Of a stretch of DNA of 64,000 nt, positions 8,438-14,691 are shown piece by piece. Positions within the stretch are counted from its first letter, which is position 1; the number at the start of each line of letters is the position of its first letter. The DNA comes from Pseudonocardia halophobica (GTDB taxonomy: Bacteria; Actinomycetota; Actinomycetes; Mycobacteriales; Pseudonocardiaceae): positions 70,464 to 134,463 of the forward strand of contig NZ_BSFQ01000004.1 of the NCBI RefSeq assembly GCF_027922425.1, given 5' to 3'. The notes under the pieces are model-generated. The model did not search any database and was not told the origin of the DNA. It saw only the letters and a list, made by a program, of their open reading frames with translations. Made by a program: the position numbers and the translations under genes.

Positions 8438-9127
8438 TCAGGCGGCCGGCGTCAGCTTCAGCAGGAACTCGATCTGGCCCGTCGGATCGACGGTCACGAA
8501 GTCGCCGATGCTGGGCGGCGTCACGCCGAAGTCGGCGAAGGTGACCGGGACGGAGCCGGAGACGTCGATCCCGCCGCCGTTGCGGATCGCGGTGAGCGGG
8601 AAGGTGACCGGGCGGGTCACGCCGCGCACGGTCAGCTCGCCGGTGGCGTCGGCCGTCGCCCGCTCGCCGCCGGTGAAGCCCTCGCCGAGGTCCACGGCCT
8701 CGGTGAGCCGGAAGGTGGCGGTCGGGTGCTCGGCGACGTTCATGATGGTGCCGGTGAACTGGTTGTCGCGGCGCGCCTGGTCGCTCTTCACCGTGGCGAG
8801 CTGCACGGTGACGTCGCCCGCCGTGACCTGCGACCCGCTCACCGTGGCCGAGCCCGAGACGTCCTGGGTCCGGCCCACGGCGTCGATGCTCTGCCCGCCC
8901 AGGATCTCGTGCACCCGGTAGCCGGACTCGGAGCCGGCCGACACGGCGTAGGTGCCGCCCAGCTCGCCGGTCGCGGCGGTCCGGTCGGTGCCGACGGCGA
9001 GCGGCGCCGCGGCGTCGCCCTCGATCACCTTGGCGTAGAACAGCGGCCCGCCGACCGCCAGCACCACCACCAGCGCGACCGCGCCGAGCAGGTAGCGCTT
9101 CCAGTACGTCCGCAGCTTCACGGGCAC
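8438..9127 (-). CDS. Membrane-anchored YceI-like lipid-binding protein
   Basis: A 229-residue protein with an N-terminal anchor (YLLGAVALVVVLAVGGPLFY, about residues 12-31) and an extracytoplasmic YceI domain. The domain begins at GGTYAVSAGSESGYRVHEIL and contains NVAEHPTATFRL and ATADATGELTVRGVTRPVTF, the YceI hallmarks. YceI proteins are lipocalin-like and bind polyisoprenoids. GTG 9127 gives this length; GTG 9121, with GGGGG six bases upstream, may be the true start and would remove two residues. The region upstream holds two palindromic TTGAA/TTCAA sites, so expression is probably repressor-controlled. Convergent with the SRPBCC gene, only 7 bp apart. Confidence 0.85.
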   Translation of the reverse strand: MPVKLRTYWKRYLLGAVALVVVLAVGGPLFYAKVIEGDAAAPLAVGTDRTAATGELGGTYAVSAGSESGYRVHEILGGQSIDAVGRTQDVSGSATVSGSQVTAGDVTVQLATVKSDQARRDNQFTGTIMNVAEHPTATFRLTEAVDLGEGFTGGERATADATGELTVRGVTRPVTFPLTAIRNGGGIDVSGSVPVTFADFGVTPPSIGDFVTVDPTGQIEFLLKLTPAA

Positions 9128-9153
9128 CCCCGGATCGTGTGTTCGCCTCGCAT

Positions 9154-9210
9154 TTGAACTTTCAACGAGCGACCGTAATGAGGGTTGCTGAGAGCGGGCT
9201 GAACGTTCAA
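9154..9210. promoter_or_regulatory. Paired TTGAA-N2-TTCAA operators upstream of the YceI gene
   Basis: TTGAACTTTCAA at 9154-9165 and CTGAACGTTCAA at 9199-9210 (core TGAACGTTCA is a perfect palindrome). Centres are 45 bp apart, and the first lies about 30 bp from the YceI start. MarR-type repressors often use such sites; the protein is not identified here. Confidence 0.5.
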
Positions 9211-9240
9211 CGAAGAAGCGATCCCCGGTCGTGCGGCGCC

Positions 9241-9304
9241 CGCGAGTCGCGCCGCCGGCCCGCGAGTCGGGAGTTCCGGCACCGCGAGTCGGGAGTTGCG
9301 GAGC
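9241..9304. repeat. Second copy of the 22-bp dispersed repeat, partly degenerate
   Basis: A partial unit at 9241-9249, one exact 22-bp unit at 9261-9282 and a diverged unit at 9283-9304. Same orientation as the array at 5531-5605. Confidence 0.8.
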
Positions 9305-9331
9305 GCGAGGTGTCGCCGTGGACGCGGGCGC

Positions 9332-9337
9332 TAGCCT
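9332..9337 (+). promoter_or_regulatory. -10 box of the tRNA-Met gene
   Basis: TAGCCT fits TANNNT and ends 9 bp before the mature tRNA 5' end. No clear -35 element is visible. Confidence 0.5.
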
Positions 9338-9346
9338 GTCGCGCGA

Positions 9347-9421
9347 GGGGCAGTAGCTCAGTTGGTCAGAGCAGCGGACTCATAATCCGTCAGGTCGTCG
9401 GTTCGAGCCCGACCTGCCCCA
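9347..9421 (+). tRNA. tRNA-Met (anticodon CAT), elongator type
   Basis: A complete cloverleaf can be drawn. The acceptor stem GGGGCAG pairs with CTGCCCC, the D-arm is GCTC/GAGC, the anticodon stem GCGGA/TCCGT encloses loop CTCATAA, and the T-arm is GTCGG-TTCGAGC-CCGAC. CCA is not encoded. G1 pairs with C72, so this is not the initiator, which has an unpaired first position. A CAT anticodon could also belong to tRNA-Ile2 (lysidine-modified); the overall sequence looks more like elongator Met. Confidence 0.9.
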
Positions 9422-9529
9422 CTCTCCAGACGTGGACCCGGACCCGGGGCGGCCGGCCGCCAGCCCGACCCCGGGCAACTGCTCGCAGCGTCCCGCACCC
9501 GCGGGTTGTCCCATGCAGCCTCGACAAGC

Positions 9530-10801
9530 TCAGCTCTTCTGCAGCGGCCGGAACGCGGCCCGCACCTCGGTCGCGAAGAGGTCGGGCTCCTCCCAGGCGG
9601 CGAAGTGCCCGCCCTTCTCAGCCTCGTTGAAGTAGGCGAGGTCGGGGTAGACCGCCTCGACCCAGCTCCGGGGCGACGCCCAGATCTCGCCGGGGAAGGT
9701 GGTGAAGCCGACCGGCACCGTGACCGCGGGCGGAGGCTGGCCGCTCGCCAGCGCTGTTGCCAGAGCTCGTGCGTCCTCCCAGTACGATCGGGCCGCCGAC
9801 GCTGCGGTACCGGTCAGCCAGTACAGCGTGATGTTGTCGACGATGCTGTCCCGCGTGAGCCTGCCCGCGGGCTCGCCGTCGACGAAGGCACGGGAGATCT
9901 TGTAGTAGCTGTCCGTGTCGTGGTCGAGCAACCAGGCCGCCAGCGCGACCGGTGAGTCCAGGAGGGCGTAGCCGATCGTCTGGGGCCGCGTGGCCATCTC
10001 GAGGAAGTAGCCGAAGCCGTCCTGCCGGAACGTGGCGACCGCCTCGGCGGCTGCGCGTTCCTGTTCGGATTCCCTGGGCAGCCCATCGCCGATCGCGAGC
10101 ACCGCGGTGAGCAGGTTCAGGTGGTAGCCGACCAGGCCCTCGACCGCCTGGCGACCCATGAAGTCCGTGACGAGGGCCCCCACGTCGCCGCCCTGGGCGA
10201 CGTAACGGGTGTAGCCGAGGCGGTGCATCAGCTCCGCCCACGCGCGTGCGGTGCGGGCGGCGTCCCAACCGAGCTCGGTCGGCTCGCTCGAGAACCCGTA
10301 GCCGGGCAGGGACGGCAGCACCAGGTGGAACGCGTCCTCCGCGCGTCCGCCGTGCGCGGCCGGGTCGGTCAGCGGGCCGATGGTCTCGAGCAGTTCGACG
10401 ACCGAGCCGGGCCAGCCGTGCGTCATGATCAGCGGCAATGCGTTCTCGTGTCGAGACCTGACGTGGACGAAGTGGATGTCGACCCCGTCGATCTCGGTCG
10501 TGAACTGCGGCAGCGCGTTCAGCCTCGCCTCGCACGCGCGCCAGTCGTAATCGGTCGCCCAGTAGCGGGTGAGCTCCTCGACCGTCGCCGACTGCACGCC
10601 CTGCGAGCGATCCGTGACCAGTTCCCTGGAGGGGAATCGCGTCGCGACGAGGCGGCGGCGGAGCTCGGCGAGCTGCTCCTCCGGGACATGGACCTCGAAC
10701 GGGCGGATCGCCGTCCGGTTGGCCTCGATCGGGGCGGTGCGCTGCGCGGGTGGCGCACCGACGTCGGTGGTGCGCGAGGTGGGGTGGGTGGGCACGGACA
10801 T
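9530..10801 (-). CDS. Epoxide hydrolase (microsomal type, EHN domain)
   Basis: A 423-residue alpha/beta hydrolase that opens epoxides to diols in the cytoplasm. The N-terminal EHN domain (IRPFEVHVPEEQLAELRRRL) wraps the catalytic domain. HGWPGS near residue 127 forms the oxyanion hole, Asp206 in QGGDVGALVTDF is the nucleophile position, and the histidine is in GGHFAAWEEP near 397. The start at 10801 is chosen because AGGAGG lies six bases upstream; an upstream in-frame start exists but has no ribosome site. It stands alone, with no pathway genes beside it, and natural substrates may be xenobiotic or terpenoid epoxides. Confidence 0.88.
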   Translation of the reverse strand: MSVPTHPTSRTTDVGAPPAQRTAPIEANRTAIRPFEVHVPEEQLAELRRRLVATRFPSRELVTDRSQGVQSATVEELTRYWATDYDWRACEARLNALPQFTTEIDGVDIHFVHVRSRHENALPLIMTHGWPGSVVELLETIGPLTDPAAHGGRAEDAFHLVLPSLPGYGFSSEPTELGWDAARTARAWAELMHRLGYTRYVAQGGDVGALVTDFMGRQAVEGLVGYHLNLLTAVLAIGDGLPRESEQERAAAEAVATFRQDGFGYFLEMATRPQTIGYALLDSPVALAAWLLDHDTDSYYKISRAFVDGEPAGRLTRDSIVDNITLYWLTGTAASAARSYWEDARALATALASGQPPPAVTVPVGFTTFPGEIWASPRSWVEAVYPDLAYFNEAEKGGHFAAWEEPDLFATEVRAAFRPLQKS

Positions 10802-11472
10802 CAGGCGCCTCCTGGCGGGTCGAGCTCCACGCGACGGGAGCTCAGGATCGGTGTGGTTGGTTGCGGTGTGCCCGACGTGGCTGGGGTCGGGAACGGTGGG
10901 TCTGCCCCTGTCCCTCGGGCCGCCTGGCGTCATGGCACGAGCGGTTGCCTGAAGCGTGGTGAACAGCGTGAGGGTCACGAGGGTTGGTCACGCCGCGGCG
11001 AACGCGTGCTCACATCGAGTGCGACGACGCCGCTCATGTCGAGCCATGTGTGGCCGGGCGTCTGCGCGATCCGCATGACCATCGCCTCGCTGTCGTACTG
11101 CCCAGGACGCAGTGGGCCCGTGCCCTCGCGGGCCTCGGGGCGACCGACGAATCCCCGCGAGATGAACCTCATGTTCTCCACCGTGCTTCGGTCGTCACCC
11201 GTCGTGGCGGTGTAGTGAGCTTCCGAGGGCGGACGGCGGGTCACGTCGCCGCGAGGGGCCAGTGTCCTCGTCAGCTCTCTCGGCACAACAATCGAATGTT
11301 CAGGTGGCGCCCGCAGGCTTCGCTCAGCTGCGCCGCTGCGCCCTATCGGGCGACACGCTTCTGCGTTGCCGTTGGCGCCGGTGGCCCCGCCCCTGCGTCA
11401 TCATCTGCGAGCGATTGGCCCAGCTACCCCTGAACTGACGTACCGGCCCCTCGCCTCGCCTACGCTAGCCGG
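10802..11472. other. Gene-poor stretch, possibly a transfer or deletion scar
   Basis: Beyond the 65-codon reading frame described separately I find no convincing gene, tRNA, insertion sequence or strong hairpin. Base composition is less GC-rich than the flanks and codon bias in all frames is weak. The segment separates two genes with no common function, as expected for a region that has gained or lost DNA. Confidence 0.4.
10975..11172 (-). CDS. Short reading frame, possible gene remnant
   Basis: A 65-codon frame starting at ATG 11172, three bases after GGTGGAG. The beginning, FISRGFVGRPEAREG then LRPGQYD, loosely recalls the N-terminus of sulfite-oxidase-like molybdopterin proteins, but the sequence then departs from that family and ends after HTWLDMSGVVALD. 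It could be a truncated relic or a small unknown gene. Upstream in-frame extension to 11286 has poor coding character. I would not assign a function. Confidence 0.3.
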   Translation of the reverse strand: MRFISRGFVGRPEAREGTGPLRPGQYDSEAMVMRIAQTPGHTWLDMSGVVALDVSTRSPRRDQPS

Positions 11473-11538
11473 GTGTTCTTTCGGCTTCGCGTCGGATGTC
11501 CGGCCACGCGAACACGCAGGGCGGGTGCACAGCGATGA
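11473..11538 (+). CDS. Leaderless 21-residue upstream ORF
   Basis: GTG 11473 lies exactly six bases after TACGCT (11461-11466), the leaderless pattern seen at other genes here. The frame encodes 21 residues (VFFRLRVGCPATRTRRAGAQ plus R) and its TGA overlaps ATG 11535 of the phosphatase gene as ATGA. It would place ribosomes directly at the downstream start. The peptide itself may have no function. Confidence 0.45.
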   Translation: MFFRLRVGCPATRTRRAGAQR

Positions 11539-12122
11539 CCGCCGCGGAACCTCCCTCCGCGATCCTGCTGATCCGCCACGGGGAGAAGCCCGAGGACGAC
11601 GGCCGCGGCGAGCGGGGCGTCGAGTCCTCCGGCCGGCCGAACAAGCACTCACTCACCCCGCGCGGCTGGCAGCGCTCCGGCGCGCTTGCGGTCCTGTTCG
11701 GCGACCCCGCACTCATGGCCGAACGCGGTGTGTCGAAGCCGACGCGGCTGTTCAGCCCGAACTACGGACATCACACTCCGCACCATCGCGCGACTCAGAC
11801 GCTCGACGGGGTTGCCCACCGCCTCGAGATCAGCCAGGAGTACCCGGCCACCGTCGACGAGGGAGCCGACCTCAGCGCGGCCGTGCTCGACGGAGGTCCG
11901 GGACCGGTCCTGGTGTGCTGGGAACACCACCGGATCCCTCACATCGCCGCACGTATCCTGACGGGAACCGGCCAGTCCGTGCCGCGGACATGGCCCGACA
12001 ACCGTTTCGATGTCATCTGGGTGTTCAGGCGCGATAGCGTCGGCCCCCGGCCTGCCTATGTCTTCTCCCAAGTCCCCCAGAGACTGCTCGCCGGCGACCG
12101 CCGTGACACCATCTCGTGCTAG
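11535..12122 (+). CDS. Histidine phosphatase superfamily protein
   Basis: A 195-residue phosphoglycerate-mutase-like phosphatase. The catalytic phosphate pocket begins with ILLIRHGEKPED (RHG motif, His near residue 15), and the second conserved His is in VLVCWEHHRIPHIA near residue 125. The loop between, NYGHHTPHHRATQTL, contains the R-A-x-Q-T segment where the R-x-x-x-T arginine normally sits. No signal peptide. ATG 11535 is preferred over in-frame ATG 11496 because it forms the ATGA junction with the leaderless ORF and starts at the conserved fold. Neighbours are unrelated, so substrate is open. Confidence 0.75.
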   Translation: MTAAEPPSAILLIRHGEKPEDDGRGERGVESSGRPNKHSLTPRGWQRSGALAVLFGDPALMAERGVSKPTRLFSPNYGHHTPHHRATQTLDGVAHRLEISQEYPATVDEGADLSAAVLDGGPGPVLVCWEHHRIPHIAARILTGTGQSVPRTWPDNRFDVIWVFRRDSVGPRPAYVFSQVPQRLLAGDRRDTISC

Positions 12123-12177
12123 CTACCGGGCCGCCGTCGACCATGCAGGAATTCCGCGTACGGGCTGAGCCTTCCCG

Positions 12178-12356
12178 CTACCTTCGCGAGTCGTCGAGGT
12201 ACTGCAGCAGCTCGTGAGCTGCGAGCTCGATGTCCTTGTGGCCCCACTCGCGGCGCGGTAGTGACAGCTGATGATGCCCATCCGGTGGATGCGCTTGAAG
12301 TCACCGAAGACGAAGGCGTAGCGGCGCTTGGTATCGGGGGCGGCGCCGTGTGGTCG
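12178..12356 (-). pseudogene. Frameshifted gene relic
   Basis: Two adjacent reverse-strand frames carry protein-like sequence: DTKRRYAFVFGDFKRIHRMG, continuing IISCHYR, in one; REWGHKDIELAAHELLQYLD, continuing DSRR and a TAG stop at 12178, in another. They join near position 12255 if one base change in phase is allowed. No start codon with ribosome site is present, and an in-frame stop lies at 12357-12359, so this is probably the 3' end of a decayed gene. Family not recognised. The remaining sequence to 12467 shows nothing. Confidence 0.4.
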
Positions 12357-12467
12357 TCACCCGGTCGCGGTATCGACACCCGGCGCCTCGGAGCGGTTCA
12401 CTCCGACCCGCGCTGACGCCGTCCGGCGTATCAGCCACGGGTCCTTGCCGACGAAGCGGAGGTCCCC

Positions 12468-13070
12468 ATGGACGAGCGCGTCGAGGACGGCCTCCGCCGG
12501 TCGTCGCTCGTGGAGCGCCTGGCACAGAGCCCGGTCGGCGGCTTCCTGCCGTGGATCATCTTCTGGGTGGTCGCCGGCAGCCCGAGTACCTGGGAGTACG
12601 GCGCGATCGGCGCGGCGCTCGCCGCGATCATCCTGGCGATCCCCTCGACCCGGCACCGCCGGACCAAGCTGCTCGACGTCGTCACGATCGTGTTCTTCGT
12701 CGGGCTCGCGATCGCCGGAGCGGTGCTCGGCGCGCACGACCGCGACGTGCTCGACACCTACTCGACGACGATCTCCAGCGGCGTGCTCGGACTGGTCGCG
12801 TTGGTGTCCCTGGCGTTCGTGCCGTTCACCGAGCAGTACGCCCGGGAGTCCACGCCCGAGGAGGTGTGGTCGACTCCGCAGTTCACGCACGTGAACCGGG
12901 TACTGACGCTCGTCTGGGCGCTGGCCTTCCTCGTCACGGCCCTCCTGGGCTACGTCGCGGTGCGGCTGCCGTCGACCAGCGACTGGACGAACTGGATCCT
13001 GCCGATCGTCGTCCTGGTGGGCGCCTTCAAGATCACCCGCTGGTACCCGGAGCACATGAGCAGGCGCTGA
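12468..13070 (+). CDS. Five-helix membrane protein of unknown function
   Basis: A 200-residue protein with hydrophobic segments at about residues 24-40 (GGFLPWIIFWVVAG), 43-60, 71-88 (VVTIVFFVGLAIAGAVLG), 100-118, 148-168 (LVWALAFLVTALLGYVAV) and 178-192. A polar, charged N-terminus (MDERVEDGLRR) is probably cytoplasmic. The stretch RHRRTKLLDVVTIVFFVGLA is like small DUF-type actinobacterial membrane proteins. An alcohol-dehydrogenase relic begins right after the stop, so the gene may sit at an old insertion or deletion boundary. Confidence 0.65.
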   Translation: MDERVEDGLRRSSLVERLAQSPVGGFLPWIIFWVVAGSPSTWEYGAIGAALAAIILAIPSTRHRRTKLLDVVTIVFFVGLAIAGAVLGAHDRDVLDTYSTTISSGVLGLVALVSLAFVPFTEQYARESTPEEVWSTPQFTHVNRVLTLVWALAFLVTALLGYVAVRLPSTSDWTNWILPIVVLVGAFKITRWYPEHMSRR

Positions 13071-13083
13071 CCGGAGCCTGCGG

Positions 13084-13182
13084 AGCGAACACTCGGTGAT
13101 CGAGGCCGTCGGCACCCAGGAGTCGGCGATGATGCAGGCCATCCGCTCCACCCGTCCCGGCGGCCACGTCGGCGTCTCCCGG
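13084..13182 (+). pseudogene. Relic of a zinc-dependent alcohol dehydrogenase
   Basis: One frame reads VIEAVGTQESAMMQAIRSTR followed by PGGHVGV. This is the segment near the end of the NAD-binding domain of medium-chain zinc alcohol dehydrogenases (typically ECVGTQESMxQAxxxARPGG). Neither the catalytic domain before it nor the C-terminus after it is present; after about 13182 the frame is unlike the family and stops at 13225. Confidence 0.55.
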
Positions 13183-13306
13183 ACGCGCTCCGGCAACCGC
13201 GGAACGCGGCCGCCGCTTGGCCGATGACGACGCACCGGCTTCCGCCTACCGTGGCCCTCCCACCTCAGAGCCTCTGTACGACTCTGTACGACGCCGGGGG
13301 GTAGCC

Positions 13307-13822
13307 GTGCTGTTCGCTCTGCTGTTCGTCCTCAGCCTGATCGTCGCCGCCGTCCACCTGCTCCGGGACGCCCGGCCGCGGACGCCGAACCGCATCGCCG
13401 AGATCGTCCTGCTGTGGCTCCTGGTCATCGCCGTCGGCGTGGGCGGCGTCCTCGGCTTCCTCGCGCACACGGTCTACGCCGACCCCACCGCGGCGTCGAT
13501 CGGCTGGCCCGCCGGCAACCCCTTCCAGACGGAGGTGGCGGTGGCCAACCTCGCCGTCGGCGTGCTGGGCCTGCTCTGCTACCGGTTCCGTGACCAGTTC
13601 TGGCTCGCCACCGTGATCGCCTTCGCCGTGTGGTTCCTCGGCGACGCCGTCGGCCACGTGCACCAGATCGTCGTCGCGGACAACTGGGCCCCGAACAACG
13701 CCGGACCGGCGCTGTACGCCGACATCGCCCTCCCGCTCATCCTCATCACCCTGCTGGTCGTCGCACGGCGGCCCGCCCGGAGCCGGGGCGCTGCGGCCAC
13801 TCTGCGGCACGAGGCACCCTGA
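13307..13822 (+). CDS. DUF6790-like four-helix membrane protein
   Basis: A 171-residue integral membrane protein. Helices are VLFALLFVLSLIVAAVHLLR, IVLLWLLVIAVGVGGVLGFL, VAVANLAVGVLGLLCYRF, FWLATVIAFAVWFLGDAVGH and ADIALPLILITLLVVARR. The pattern GWPAGNPFQTEVAVANLAVG followed by GDAVGH matches what I know of the DUF6790 family; no function is known. GTG 13307 with GGGGGG upstream is chosen over the longer frame from 13217, whose extra N-terminus runs through a tandem CTCTGTACGA duplication and is not membrane-like. Confidence 0.65.
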   Translation: MLFALLFVLSLIVAAVHLLRDARPRTPNRIAEIVLLWLLVIAVGVGGVLGFLAHTVYADPTAASIGWPAGNPFQTEVAVANLAVGVLGLLCYRFRDQFWLATVIAFAVWFLGDAVGHVHQIVVADNWAPNNAGPALYADIALPLILITLLVVARRPARSRGAAATLRHEAP

Positions 13823-13878
13823 CCCGGTCGGGGAGCGCTGCTTGCGCCGGTGGGCCCCCCGCGGGCTAGGTTCGCGTC

Positions 13879-14499
13879 GTGAGGCTCCGGCGCCGCCCGC
13901 GCGAGGTCGACCTCTACCTCCCGATGGGGCGGATCGAGCACCTGTTCGAGGCTCCGCAGCTCGACCCGTTCGCGCCCGAGCTCGAGGACTACGACCCGCG
14001 ACCCGGCCTCGAGCAGATGGTGCGGGCGGTCCAGCGGGCCAAGCGGAAGGCCCCGCTGAAGGTGACCGTCGGGTTGCCGGCCGACGTCGTCACGCCCGGC
14101 CTCGAGGAGCGTGCCCGGGCCGCCCTGTCGCGGGAGTGCCGTCGCCGGATCGCCGCACTGAACGACGACGTCGACGGCGTCCGGCGGCTCGGGATCCGCA
14201 CGCTCCTGTGGGGGCTGCTCGCCGTGCTGTTCATCAACGGGGCGGTCGGCGCCCTGGGGACCACGGAACCGGGCTCGATCGAGGACGCCCTGTCGACCGG
14301 GCTGCAGACGGTCGCCTGGGTGGTCCTGTGGGTCCCGATCAACCTGCTGATCTACGACCTCTGGTACTACCGCCGGGACAGGCGCGCCTACCGCAGGCTG
14401 CGGGATCTCGCCCTCAGGGTCGTCGCCCAGGGCCCGGGGGAGACCGGCACGGGTTCCGGTCCGCACGCGAGAGGCGATGAGCCTCGAGATGTCCGGTGA
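13879..14499 (+). CDS. Two-helix membrane protein of unknown function
   Basis: A 206-residue protein with a 115-residue cytoplasmic, charged N-terminal region (DLYLPMGRIEHLFEAPQLDP), two membrane helices (TLLWGLLAVLFINGAVGAL and VAWVVLWVPINLLIYDLWYY) and a basic tail. VTVGLPADVVTPGLEERARA precedes the first helix and may be a folded domain. TAGGTT at 13867-13872 ends exactly six bases before GTG 13879, so the transcript is probably leaderless and the start secure. No family recognised. Confidence 0.65.
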   Translation: MRLRRRPREVDLYLPMGRIEHLFEAPQLDPFAPELEDYDPRPGLEQMVRAVQRAKRKAPLKVTVGLPADVVTPGLEERARAALSRECRRRIAALNDDVDGVRRLGIRTLLWGLLAVLFINGAVGALGTTEPGSIEDALSTGLQTVAWVVLWVPINLLIYDLWYYRRDRRAYRRLRDLALRVVAQGPGETGTGSGPHARGDEPRDVR

Positions 14500-14530
14500 T
14501 TTTCGCGCTCCTTCTCCCGCAGGTCAGGGC

Positions 14531-14536
14531 TAGGAT
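14531..14536 (+). promoter_or_regulatory. Likely -10 box for the amine oxidase operon
   Basis: TAGGAT fits TANNNT. Transcription from here would give a leader of about 150 nt before ATG 14692 that contains the 14609-14640 hairpin. No -35 box is convincing. Confidence 0.4.
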
Positions 14537-14608
14537 CGGAGAGGTCGCGGGCGTCCGCGTCGTCGCCCCTCCCCGGGCGGCCCCGGTCACGCTCTGACCC
14601 ATGATCGA

Positions 14609-14640
14609 GAAGGTGTGCCGCGCAGTACCGGCACACCTTC
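14609..14640 (+). terminator. Strong hairpin in the leader of the amine oxidase gene
   Basis: A perfect 12-bp stem, GAAGGTGTGCCG at 14609-14620 with its complement at 14629-14640, and an 8-nt loop. It ends 51 bp before ATG 14692 and has no T-run. It may terminate upstream transcription, or act as a leader control element if the 14531 promoter is used. Confidence 0.5.
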
Positions 14641-14691
14641 CGCGGTCCGCCTCGGCGCCGTCGTACCACGCCTCAATGACGAGGAGTACCG

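Noticed and set aside
9347..9421. Initiator tRNA-fMet
   Set aside because: The first base pair of the acceptor stem is G-C; initiators have an unpaired first position.
10802..13306. Genomic island or prophage
   Set aside because: Weak genes and relics are present, but no integrase, transposase or repeat-bounded attachment site was found.
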